Source of the DNA: DAOTUL01 sp034437435
GTDB taxonomy: Bacteria; Chloroflexota; Anaerolineae; Aggregatilineales; Phototrophicaceae
Direction of reading: 5' to 3'
DNA length: 21,644 nucleotides
Assembly (NCBI GenBank): GCA_964417785.1
Contig: CAYQJO010000052.1
Coordinates: 1 to 21,644, forward strand
Positions within the stretch are counted from its first letter, which is position 1; every line of letters starts with the position of its first letter. The position numbers and the translations under genes were made by a program. Shown here in pieces: positions 1 through 7,564 of this stretch. Below the pieces are notes generated by a model, which was given only the letters and a program-made list of their open reading frames with translations, did not search any database and was not told the origin of the DNA.

Positions 1-11
1 CGAAGGTTCGA

Positions 12-29
12 CACCCGCTAAAGCAGGTG
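12..29. repeat. small imperfect hairpin at window edge
   Basis: CACC-C-GCT, then AA, then AGC-A-GGTG: a seven-pair stem with one C/A mismatch and a two-base loop, followed by TTT. Stems with a CTAAAG-like tip next to GTGGTTT are common at ends of IS200/IS605-type elements, but no tnpA or tnpB is visible because the window starts here. It could equally lie in the 3' end of an upstream gene: one frame is open from the window edge to a TAA at 42-44. Nothing else is recognisable in bases 1-49. Confidence 0.2.
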
Positions 30-49
30 GTTTCCGCCGCATAATTTCG

Positions 50-871
50 ATGAAAAACCCGTTTAAGGGGATCAATCCACACCTGAACAGTCGTCTACAA
101 AGCGATGACTGGCATGAGTTTCATGCTGCATATCTGGTCGAGTTGTTGAATGTTTGCCGTGCGCAGCTTTTGCCAATGGGTTATACGGTCGGTCTCGAAC
201 AATCGATGCAGATACGGTCAACAGCCAACGGCCAACGGTTTCATCCGACATCAGACCTCACCGTATTCGATCCGGATGCAGAGCGAACCGCTCAACCGCG
301 CACATCACTCGCTGTACGAACCGATGAGATTATTTTAACCATCCCTGAACTGATCGCGATTGACGAGCCGCAGACATTCTCAGCGCTGGCGATCTACGAT
401 GGTGACGAGCCGGTGGTATGGGTGGAACTGCTATCCCCTTCCAATAAGCCACCACACTCAGATTTTCGCATTTACCGTGATAAGCGACTTCAAGTCCTCA
501 AGCAGAGGATTGTTTTTGTGGAAATTGATTTCCTGCACCAGACTCGTCCCACCCTGATGCAGATGCCGAGTTACATCGATCAAGAGGACGGTGCCTATCC
601 TTATCGGATCAGTGTGATTGTGCCGCGTCCGACACTGCATGAAGGCACCGTCCATCTCCATCAGTTCGGCGTGGATGAGCCGATCCCGGTGGTGTCTATC
701 CCACTCAGCGGAGACGACACCTTCGATTTAGACTTTGAAGCCCCCTACCAGACGACATTCGAGCGCGGGTCGTATGGGGCGTTGGTCGATTACTCGCAAC
801 CACCGCTGAATTTCGATACCTACACCGAGACCGACCGCAAGCACATCGTCCGGCGCATGGCCGAACTCTGA
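50..871 (+). CDS. DUF4058 family protein
   Basis: The 273-residue protein has the usual DUF4058 layout: an N-terminal NPFKGINPHL segment (residues 3-12; family pattern PFPGMDPYLE), W21-x-x-FH near residue 25, LLPMGY at 40-45, the motif VELLSPSNK at 125-133, and VEIDFL at 157-162. These features and the length fit the family well. Function is unknown. The order D69 (SDLTVFD), E126 (VELLSPSNK), K145 (YRDKR) and the following VEID strand recall PD-(D/E)XK-fold Uma2-like proteins; that comparison is my inference. The ATG at 50 is the first in frame and matches the family N-terminus, but no clear Shine-Dalgarno precedes it. The frame is open upstream to the window edge, so an upstream start cannot be fully excluded. 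Not obviously in an operon with the ABC-F gene, since a terminator lies between them. Confidence 0.85.
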   Translation: MKNPFKGINPHLNSRLQSDDWHEFHAAYLVELLNVCRAQLLPMGYTVGLEQSMQIRSTANGQRFHPTSDLTVFDPDAERTAQPRTSLAVRTDEIILTIPELIAIDEPQTFSALAIYDGDEPVVWVELLSPSNKPPHSDFRIYRDKRLQVLKQRIVFVEIDFLHQTRPTLMQMPSYIDQEDGAYPYRISVIVPRPTLHEGTVHLHQFGVDEPIPVVSIPLSGDDTFDLDFEAPYQTTFERGSYGALVDYSQPPLNFDTYTETDRKHIVRRMAEL

Positions 872-892
872 TCGGCGTAATCTATTTCGTTA

Positions 893-922
893 TGGACCTG
901 AGCCAGCATGCTGTGATACACT
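893..922 (+). promoter_or_regulatory. candidate extended -10 promoter
   Basis: TGGACC (893-898), an 18-base spacer, then TGA-TACACT with the -10 hexamer at 917-922 and a TGn extension at 914-916. It would start RNA near 929, upstream of the terminator at 1048-1080 and of the ABC-F gene. The -35 is 4/6. Read by eye only. Confidence 0.4.
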
Positions 923-928
923 AACGGC

Positions 929-1015
929 ATGATTTACTTCAAACACCTTACGCCAGTGAATTTCAGCGTGATGTCGTCCATCCAGGTCGATCCCAGGGAG
1001 AAGTGCGCCTTGTGA
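929..1015 (+). CDS. possible 28-residue leader peptide
   Basis: ATG at 929 to TGA at 1013-1015, coding MIYFKHLTPVNFSVMSSIQV and eight more residues. The ATG falls almost exactly where transcription from the TACACT -10 (917-922) would begin, so it would be read as a leaderless message; no Shine-Dalgarno is seen. It ends 32 bases before the terminator stem and sits upstream of an ABC-F gene, the place where regulatory leader peptides lie in antibiotic-induced ABC-F genes. A chance ORF of this size is quite likely, so this is tentative. Confidence 0.25.
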   Translation: MIYFKHLTPVNFSVMSSIQVDPREKCAL

Positions 1016-1047
1016 TCGGCTGATTTTCGTAATTTTTGTGTAATCTA

Positions 1048-1080
1048 CGGCTGCGGGCGCAACTGCTCGCAGCCGTTTTT
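1048..1080 (+). terminator. strong intrinsic terminator or attenuator
   Basis: CGGCTGCGGGC (1048-1058) pairs with GCTCGCAGCCG (1065-1075) over 11 pairs including one G-U, with loop GCAACT and TTTTT at 1076-1080. The T run is on the plus-strand side only. It either ends the DUF4058 transcript or acts as the terminator arm of an attenuator for the ABC-F gene 54 bases further on. Confidence 0.8.
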
Positions 1081-1133
1081 GATTTATGGGGTCTGCGTGG
1101 TTGCGCTCATGTGTGATGGGAAAGGAACCAGAC

Positions 1134-2783
1134 ATGCATATCGTCAATATCAATCACATCGGGGTGAACCTGGGCGGGTATCAGGTCTTCGATGATCTGA
1201 CCTGGGTCATCGGTGACCGTGACCGCGTTGGCCTCGTCGGCCCCAACGGTGCCGGGAAATCTACGCTGATGAAGATCATCGCCGGAAAGTTGGCACCGGA
1301 TACAGGTGATGTCATCAAAATGCGCGGTGTGGCTGTCGGCTATCTACCACAAGAGGTGACACTGCCCGATGGTCACTGTCTGCTGGCGGTGGCGATGATC
1401 CCGCCGCCGCGTCTGGCGGAGGTCGAAGCTGAAATCGATGAATTAGAGCAGCAGCTTGGCCTGCCGGAGGTCTACGAAGACGGCGACCGGCTGGCTGGAA
1501 TTATGGATCAGTTGCAGGCGGCCACCGAGCTTTATGATCGGCTGGGCGGTGACCGCCATGCCAGCCGCGTCCAGGAAATTTTGTTCCGGCTGGGGTTCGA
1601 CAGAAGCGATTTTGATCTGCCGGTGGAAACACTCAGCGGCGGGCAAAAGAAGCTGGTGGCGCTGACCCGGTTGGCGCTGGAAAGTCCGGAGGTGCTGCTG
1701 CTGGATGAGCCGGACAATCATCTGGACCTAGACGCCAAACGCAACCTGGAAGCCTTCATCCGCGACTACAACGGCGGTGTGATGATCGTCTCGCATGATC
1801 GCTATCTGCTGGACGCGACCGTCACACAGATTGCGGAGATGGAAGCCGGTAAGCTCAAACTCTACGAGGGTAATTATACCGCCTACGCCGCCGAGCGTGA
1901 GGCGCAGCGATTGCGCCAGCAGCAGCAGTACGTCACCCAGCAAAAGCAAATCACCCAGATTGAGGCGGCCATCGCCCGTTTCGAGTTGTGGGCCAGCATG
2001 GTCGTCGATCCACGCCATATCCGGCAGGCCCGCAGCCGGCGCAAAATGCTGGACAAAATGGAGGAGCGCGGCGAAATCATCGAGAAAGTGACCGAGCAGC
2101 GCACCATGAATCTACAATTGGAGGGCTGGCGCGGCAGCACCAAAGCACTTGAAATCAAGAGCTTGACGATGGCATTTGACGACAATCCCATCTTCTTTGA
2201 CCTCGATCTGTTGGTGCAGCATGGTGAACGTGTCGGACTGATCGGTCCCAACGGTGCGGGTAAATCGGTGTTGTTCCGCTTGATCCTGGGCGAGTTGGAG
2301 CCAGTAGAAGGCGAGATCAAGATCGGACCGAGCAGCCGTATCGGCTACTACGCGCAGGAACACCAGACGCTCAACAACTGGCTCAAACGGACGCCGATTG
2401 AATATATCCGGGATGTGAAGCCCATGGCGGAAGGCACGGCGGTCACGCAGCTACTGCGCTTCGCTTTCACCTACGAACAGACTCGCCAACCCATCGGCAC
2501 ACTCAGCGGCGGCGAGCGCAGCCGCATTCAGTTGATGGGCTTGATGTTGCAGGAGCCGAATCTGCTGCTGCTGGATGAGCCGACAAACAATCTGGACATC
2601 GCCTCGGCGGAGGTGCTGGAAGACGTCTTTGAAGATTTCGAGGGTGCCATCCTGACCATCTCCCACGACCGCTACTTCCTGGAGCGGACGGTGGATCGGG
2701 TGGTTGAACTGGACGATGGCACCCTGACCAGCTATACCGGCGGTTACACCGATTACATGCTCACTCGCGCAGGTACTCGGTGA
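1134..2783 (+). CDS. ABC-F family ATPase (ribosome-associated, duplicated ABC domains)
   Basis: 549 residues with two fused nucleotide-binding domains and no membrane segment, which defines ABC-F. Domain 1: Walker A GPNGAGKST (36-44), signature LSGGQ (167-171), Walker B with DEPDNHLD (191-198), H-loop SHDRY (220-224). Domain 2: GPNGAGKSV (371-379), LSGGE (457-461), DEPTNNLD (481-488), SHDRY (510-514). The helical linker at about 250-330, rich in Q, R and K, corresponds to the P-site-tRNA-contacting arm in ABC-F proteins. Such proteins act on ribosomes, in stalled-ribosome rescue or antibiotic protection; which one applies here cannot be told. An in-frame ATG at 1086 exists, but 1134 is preferred: AAGGA at 1122-1126 is 7 bases upstream and the family N-terminus begins there. 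Odd: D194 replaces the usual T in the first DEPTNHLD motif. The 3' end overlaps the convergent gene by 23 bases. Confidence 0.93.
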   Translation: MHIVNINHIGVNLGGYQVFDDLTWVIGDRDRVGLVGPNGAGKSTLMKIIAGKLAPDTGDVIKMRGVAVGYLPQEVTLPDGHCLLAVAMIPPPRLAEVEAEIDELEQQLGLPEVYEDGDRLAGIMDQLQAATELYDRLGGDRHASRVQEILFRLGFDRSDFDLPVETLSGGQKKLVALTRLALESPEVLLLDEPDNHLDLDAKRNLEAFIRDYNGGVMIVSHDRYLLDATVTQIAEMEAGKLKLYEGNYTAYAAEREAQRLRQQQQYVTQQKQITQIEAAIARFELWASMVVDPRHIRQARSRRKMLDKMEERGEIIEKVTEQRTMNLQLEGWRGSTKALEIKSLTMAFDDNPIFFDLDLLVQHGERVGLIGPNGAGKSVLFRLILGELEPVEGEIKIGPSSRIGYYAQEHQTLNNWLKRTPIEYIRDVKPMAEGTAVTQLLRFAFTYEQTRQPIGTLSGGERSRIQLMGLMLQEPNLLLLDEPTNNLDIASAEVLEDVFEDFEGAILTISHDRYFLERTVDRVVELDDGTLTSYTGGYTDYMLTRAGTR

Positions 2784-4692
2784 ACAAAGGCTGGCGCGGT
2801 TGGTTATTGGCTTTAACCATACCGTAGCCATTGTCCATGCCATCGGCCCAGGCGAACCAGCAGGCCGCAGCAACCTGGCCGGGGAATTCGGTCTCGATGA
2901 TGTTCACAAAGCCATTGGCGTACTCGGTGACCTCCTCAGCCAGACTGTCATCGCCCTGGATGTTGAGAACACCCCACTCGGTAATCCACAGCGGCTTGCC
3001 CGGCAGCACCCGCGACCACTGGCGGATGGCGTAGCTGAGCGAGCCGTTGTTGCTGAAGCGGTTGCCCACCGGGCCGCGTCCGTAAGGATGAAAGGCGATA
3101 CCGTCCGGACGGACACTGCCGGGCATGGCACGGAAGGCGTTCTGGATATAGGTCGTGCCGGGGTCGGGTCCGGTGATATGGCCGCCGGTGATGATGGTGG
3201 TGTCGCGGTCCACGCTGCGGATGGCCTGAATGGTCTCCGACAGCAGGTTGCCATAATCCTCTGCCGGGATGGGGACGGCGGCACGGGCGTTTTCCGGCAG
3301 GGTATCCTGCTCGTTCCATATCTGGTAGGCATAGACCAACCCGGTGTTGCGGAAACGGGCGGCGGTCGCCTGGACGATCTGTGCGTAACCTTCGGTCAGT
3401 TCGCGCCAGCGCCCGCTGTCCATCTGCGGCCACACAAAGCCCTGCCCCTCGCCGTAAGTCTGGTGCGTCAGGACCAGGATGATTTTGATCCCGGCGTTGG
3501 CGTACTGCTGCAAGATGGGACGGTAACGGTTGAAAGCGAAATCGACATCGGTGTTGCCGTAGCGGTTGGGATCGCCTTCAGGGATGTTGGGATTCAGCGA
3601 CACATTGAAGGTCAGCCGCACCCAACCGAGCGCCTTGATTGCGTCCGGTGCTGGCAGTCCGATACGAAAATCGGGGTCGATGTTCATGCCGGGGATGGCG
3701 ACACCCGGTATGGCTTCCGGTGGATCGTAGAGGCTGTAGCCTTCCAGGAACCACGCGGCGACATAAGCGGCGTTCATACCCGCCCGACGAATGTGCAGCC
3801 ATTGTCCGTCCACGCCTAATTTCGCCAGGGTGCGCCCGTGCATCTCACGGGTTTCCAGCAGATCGGATGAGGTGACAGTTCCCAGAATGTCGCCGTTTGT
3901 TCCCGGCAGCGAGCGAACCCGCAGGATACCGACGGTCGGTCGCACCCGGATACCCTCGAAATAGATCAAGGGTGTGGGATCGACGATATTGGGCCATTGG
4001 AATCCGCCCAGGCCACCGGGCGGGTTCTGCACGATGATTTTCACGGCATCACCGGCAGCGCGGCCAATGGCATCGCCGGTGACGACGGAATCGCCTGGCG
4101 ATACGTCGATGTCATCCAGACCGGCGTAGGTGATGATGTAAGTCTGACCGTTGTGGGCCGACATTATCTGGACATAGCTGCCGAAGGCCGTATCGTCACG
4201 CACTACACGGTTGACCGATCCTGGCGTGCCAGCGCTGACCAGCGCATCACGATAGGCGCTGATGTCGATTCCGATATGCCGGTCATTGCTGCTGGAAAAG
4301 CGGCGGGTGATGCTGGCCGGGCGAGCGGAACTGGGCCAGTCGATGACGAAACGTTCAAAGATATGCTGCGGTGTGCTGCGCTTCTCGCCATAGCGGTCGT
4401 CGGTGTTGATCCGAATCTGCATCTCGGTCTGAAGTTCAGTGGGCGTGTTGGCTTCGATGACGTCGACCATAACCACCATCGGATAAGCACGCCGGATGTG
4501 GGCCAGGGCGTCATCGTTGTGCCATGTGAGCGGTGCCTGGACGGCAGTGATATTGCGAAAACGGTTCAGATCGTTACCTGCCGGCCCGCGAATCACAGCG
4601 ACCCGCTCGAATGCCCGCATGTACGGACGAACGACTTCGAGCCAGTCATCAAAATCGCGGTCGGGCAGTACGATAGCGTGTGAAATCGTCAT
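2761..4692 (-). CDS. multidomain protein: degenerate M23, SH3b and GH-A glycoside hydrolase
   Basis: 643 residues in four parts. Residues 1-115: unrecognised. 116-245: M23 (LytM)-like fold with HIGID (139-143) and a closing VDPTPLIY, but the catalytic HxH is VKI (217-219) and the usual YAHL is YAGL, so it is probably not a zinc peptidase. 250-322: SH3b-like domain (LRVRSLPGTNGDILGTV). 340-643: TIM-barrel hydrolase of clan GH-A, with acid/base E461 in QIWNEQD, HPYG at 535-538 and nucleophile E572 in WITEWG. The catalytic glutamates are intact; substrate unknown (GH5/GH39-like). No signal peptide is visible, odd for a wall- or polysaccharide-directed protein. Last gene of the minus-strand operon: its ATG overlaps the previous stop (ATGA, 4689-4692), with GGGAG 5 bases upstream. 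The final 23 bases overlap the convergent ABC-F gene. Confidence 0.85.
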   Translation of the reverse strand: MTISHAIVLPDRDFDDWLEVVRPYMRAFERVAVIRGPAGNDLNRFRNITAVQAPLTWHNDDALAHIRRAYPMVVMVDVIEANTPTELQTEMQIRINTDDRYGEKRSTPQHIFERFVIDWPSSARPASITRRFSSSNDRHIGIDISAYRDALVSAGTPGSVNRVVRDDTAFGSYVQIMSAHNGQTYIITYAGLDDIDVSPGDSVVTGDAIGRAAGDAVKIIVQNPPGGLGGFQWPNIVDPTPLIYFEGIRVRPTVGILRVRSLPGTNGDILGTVTSSDLLETREMHGRTLAKLGVDGQWLHIRRAGMNAAYVAAWFLEGYSLYDPPEAIPGVAIPGMNIDPDFRIGLPAPDAIKALGWVRLTFNVSLNPNIPEGDPNRYGNTDVDFAFNRYRPILQQYANAGIKIILVLTHQTYGEGQGFVWPQMDSGRWRELTEGYAQIVQATAARFRNTGLVYAYQIWNEQDTLPENARAAVPIPAEDYGNLLSETIQAIRSVDRDTTIITGGHITGPDPGTTYIQNAFRAMPGSVRPDGIAFHPYGRGPVGNRFSNNGSLSYAIRQWSRVLPGKPLWITEWGVLNIQGDDSLAEEVTEYANGFVNIIETEFPGQVAAACWFAWADGMDNGYGMVKANNQPRQPLFTEYLRE

Positions 4693-5348
4693 TGCATCTC
4701 CCTGCTGTGTTGGATGGTGGGTGTTTTACCTGCCCAGAGGACGGCAATATTCAATGGATTGGGGCCGTCCGATTTGCGCACCGGGGCGAAAACCGACGCG
4801 ACCGTATCCCAGCAGCGGCCCATGATGCAGACTTCATCCGGTTCAGCGCGTGCGCCATCGTCGGCGGCGATCAGCCCCAGGACCAACCCGCGCATGAAGC
4901 TGGCATCAATCTGAATGAACAGCGTGGGATTAGAAAAGTCTTCCATCGGCGGTTTGATGTCCGGGATAAACTGCTCGACAGTGGCGCGAAAAACAAGGCT
5001 GGACTCCGCCGGTTCCGGACTATCCAGATGCACTACCGCCCGGAAGGTGTCGGTATGCAGTACCGCTGTCCGGGTTGCCAGGGTATCCGGTGCATCCCGC
5101 CACGCACGGGCGAATACGGCCACTGACTCCGTTCCGGCATCCAACCAGGGCTGTTCGGTGAACCACTGCATGGAGTCGTTCACCGCCGTCAGGACCAGAA
5201 CATATGAATCGCCATCAATCTGGGTCAACGTTCCCTGGCTGGCGTCAATGATGATGACCTGTGATAAATCATTGGGAATCAGGGTCTCATCCTGTGCATT
5301 AACCGGCAGCAGCGCCAGCAGCAGCAAAACGAACAGCAATATACGCAT
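4689..5348 (-). CDS. secreted protein of unknown function
   Basis: 219 residues. The N-terminus MRILLFVLLLLALLPVNAQ is a clear signal peptide (short basic n-region, leucine-rich core, likely cut after VNA), so the product is exported. I recognise no named domain. The segment around residues 40-110 (GTLTQIDGDSYVLVLTAV, then WFTEQPWLDAG, then FRAVVHL) loosely recalls a widespread group of exported proteins carrying a TLTL...WFSDRP pattern; this is from memory and weak. Two cysteines lie close together in CIMGRC (about 174-179) and could form a disulphide. The ATG lies 2 bases after the GH57 stop, and the TGA overlaps the next ATG by 4 bases, so the three genes are almost certainly co-translated. 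A role beside polysaccharide enzymes in the cell envelope is inferred only from context. Confidence 0.8.
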   Translation of the reverse strand: MRILLFVLLLLALLPVNAQDETLIPNDLSQVIIIDASQGTLTQIDGDSYVLVLTAVNDSMQWFTEQPWLDAGTESVAVFARAWRDAPDTLATRTAVLHTDTFRAVVHLDSPEPAESSLVFRATVEQFIPDIKPPMEDFSNPTLFIQIDASFMRGLVLGLIAADDGARAEPDEVCIMGRCWDTVASVFAPVRKSDGPNPLNIAVLWAGKTPTIQHSREMQ

Positions 5349-5350
5349 GG

Positions 5351-7549
5351 TCAGTCATCCAGGTCTTCGATTTCGAACTCTATTTCGGTATGCCAGCTCT
5401 GGCCTGGGTCCAGGTTCAGGTTGAACAGATGCAGGAAAACCGCGCCCTGGTGGACGCTCTCGTAACCGTATTCACTCATGGTGACTGGTTCCAGCGGGAA
5501 ACGCCAGAGTTCGGCAGGGTCGTCTAATTCGACTTCCAGTTCAAAGCCGCGAATCTGGGTGCTCAGTTTGTATTCCTCGACATCCTGATACTGTCCCATG
5601 ACGCCCAGATTGCTGACGACATCGACATCTTCAATCTCAAAACTGCACTGGTCACTGTCGCCACCGTCCAGACCGAAGGCGGTTTCCACACCGAAGCGCA
5701 GTGTCAGGGCGGCTTCGGATAGATTGGTGACGGTGTATTCGACTTCGATCTCACGGTCGTCATGGGCGAGTTTGATGCGCTTTTCCACACGGATGGGCCG
5801 GTGAACGCCGTTTACCCACACATGACCATCGCGACTGAGATGGATGGACACGCTCTTACCGCCGGAGCCGCTGACGTCGGCGGTGTAGGTTCCGGTCACG
5901 AAATCGCCCTGCTCGCCATACTGCGCCCGACTGAAACCTTCCAGCGTCGTCTCCTCACTGAGGAAGTGGTCGATGAGCAGGCCGCGCCGGTGCCAATCAA
6001 CCACCAACCGCCGTTCCAGATTGGGTTCGCGAGCGCGAACGGCCTCCGCACCGACGCGATATATATTGTCCCAATCGGGATGTCCCGGTGTAACCACCTG
6101 ATTGAGTTCAGCGGCGCGAAGCAGTTTAACATGATAGCCTTCACGGCGGCGGGTCATGATGTTGACCAGATTATACCGGCTGGGCAGATCATCCAGTTCA
6201 AAGATCGCCCCGCCGCGATGGGGATGGATCGTCAGTGTGAAGGGATAACCGTTGACGATCAATTCTTCACGACCGTCGAGATTGAAATCCACTTCATCGA
6301 CGGTGATGGTGTCCCCGGTGATGAGTGCCTGAGCTTCGAGCAGATGCGCGTAGTTGGCGGCCCGGATATGGAACAGGTAGATACCGCCGAAGACCCCGTG
6401 CCAGTACGCGCAGTTCGACTGCGCCGCCCAGATATGGTTGAGAGCGGTGGTGCGTTGTCCCTCGTCTTCCAGGGTATAGGTGCGGTCGCTGATGTACCCG
6501 CCGCGTTTCTGCATATGGTTGACTTCCGGATATTTCACCATGAAGCCACGCCAGAAGCCGCCGCGCATGAAAGACAATACGCTGTTCAGATAATCGCTGC
6601 GGCCCCGGTCATAGCTCTGGACATGTTCGATTTCGGTCAGCATACCGCTGCGCAAATGCTCGAATTCCTCGGCACTGTCCGACGGCAGCGCCCATTCAGT
6701 CATTTCAATATAGGAGGATGTCGGCAGATAGGCCCGACCTAACGCCGGGTAATTATCGACATAATCGCCCGGTGTAATGGTTTGCAGCCAGCCCGCGTCC
6801 TGAGCCTCGGCCAGTGTAGTGAACAGACTGTCCATATATCCGTTGGTCCAGCAGTGTTGGTATGATCCGGGCCACATGCCGAATTTCTCGCCATCGTCGG
6901 CCATCAGTACCAGGGCATCACCCTGAGTGTAAAGACTGCGCTGGATGTCGCGCAGGCGGTTCATCACACCACGCACGGTCTCATAGGGGATGCGGTAGCG
7001 CATTTCCGTCTGGGCCGATAGCAGGCGCAGCGGCTTATTCTGCTCCTCCGTGACGTAATAGCCGTAAAGTTCCTCCTGCTTGAACCCGGCGTAACGAAAA
7101 TGGGTATCATCCAGAATAGTGTAGGTCAGCCCGGCCTCGGCGATTGGCTTTGCCAGATGCGGCTCCCAGATGCGCTCCGCCAACCACATGCCGCGTGGCC
7201 GGATGCTAAAGTCCTGTTCGATGGCATGGGTCAATTTATCCATCTGACCGCGTTTGTCGGCGTCGCTAAGCATGATCAGTATTGGTTCATAATACGCACC
7301 ACCGAGAATCTCGACCTGTCCCCGCTGAACCAGAACAGCCAGTCGTTCATAAAGGAAGGGTTCGTTCGCCAGCAGCCAGTCCCGCAGCGATCCGGAAAAG
7401 TGCATCCCGACCTTGATTTGTGGGTGGCGGTGCAGCAGTTCGATCAGCGGTAGATAGCTTTTGTCATGGGCAGCGCGGAAAACAGAATCAAAGTTGCCCA
7501 CTGGTTGGTGGTTGTGAAACACCAGGGACAGATACACTTTCTTGGACAT
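5351..7549 (-). CDS. GH57 family alpha-amylase / 4-alpha-glucanotransferase-like enzyme
   Basis: 732 residues. The N-terminal barrel shows the GH57 signatures in order: FHNHQPVG (11-18), VEILGGAYYEP (79-89), MWLAERIWEP (121-130) with presumed nucleophile E125, and LMADDGEKFG (215-224) with the presumed acid/base aspartate D218 or D219. This spacing matches the archaeal 4-alpha-glucanotransferase group (nucleophile near 123, acid/base near 214). The C-terminal half, rich in beta strands, fits the extra C-terminal domains of that group. Expected role: transfer or hydrolysis of alpha-1,4-glucans, inside the cell since no signal peptide is present. Start: the ATG at 7549 has AGAGGG 4 bases upstream and places FHNHQP at the usual position; a TTG at 7564 is the in-frame alternative. 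It follows the PBP stop by 15 bases and precedes the secreted-protein gene by 2. Confidence 0.9.
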   Translation of the reverse strand: MSKKVYLSLVFHNHQPVGNFDSVFRAAHDKSYLPLIELLHRHPQIKVGMHFSGSLRDWLLANEPFLYERLAVLVQRGQVEILGGAYYEPILIMLSDADKRGQMDKLTHAIEQDFSIRPRGMWLAERIWEPHLAKPIAEAGLTYTILDDTHFRYAGFKQEELYGYYVTEEQNKPLRLLSAQTEMRYRIPYETVRGVMNRLRDIQRSLYTQGDALVLMADDGEKFGMWPGSYQHCWTNGYMDSLFTTLAEAQDAGWLQTITPGDYVDNYPALGRAYLPTSSYIEMTEWALPSDSAEEFEHLRSGMLTEIEHVQSYDRGRSDYLNSVLSFMRGGFWRGFMVKYPEVNHMQKRGGYISDRTYTLEDEGQRTTALNHIWAAQSNCAYWHGVFGGIYLFHIRAANYAHLLEAQALITGDTITVDEVDFNLDGREELIVNGYPFTLTIHPHRGGAIFELDDLPSRYNLVNIMTRRREGYHVKLLRAAELNQVVTPGHPDWDNIYRVGAEAVRAREPNLERRLVVDWHRRGLLIDHFLSEETTLEGFSRAQYGEQGDFVTGTYTADVSGSGGKSVSIHLSRDGHVWVNGVHRPIRVEKRIKLAHDDREIEVEYTVTNLSEAALTLRFGVETAFGLDGGDSDQCSFEIEDVDVVSNLGVMGQYQDVEEYKLSTQIRGFELEVELDDPAELWRFPLEPVTMSEYGYESVHQGAVFLHLFNLNLDPGQSWHTEIEFEIEDLDD

Positions 7550-7564
7550 GAAACCCTCTCTCAA

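Noticed and set aside
1086..1133. Upstream ATG extending the ABC-F protein by 16 residues
   Set aside because: The ATG at 1134 has a well-spaced AAGGA and matches the family N-terminus; the extension has no such support.
2800..3819. Long plus-strand open frame (339 codons) antisense to the GH-A fusion gene
   Set aside because: Its translation has no recognisable motif, while the minus strand here codes SH3b and GH-A motifs. GC-rich codon use on one strand often leaves the opposite frame open.
3997..4683. Plus-strand open frame (228 codons) opposite the M23-like region
   Set aside because: Shadow of the minus-strand gene, with no start signal or recognised domain.
5762..6742. Long plus-strand open frame (326 codons) antisense to the GH57 gene
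   Set aside because: The minus strand carries conserved GH57 sequence throughout; the antisense product looks like a shadow.
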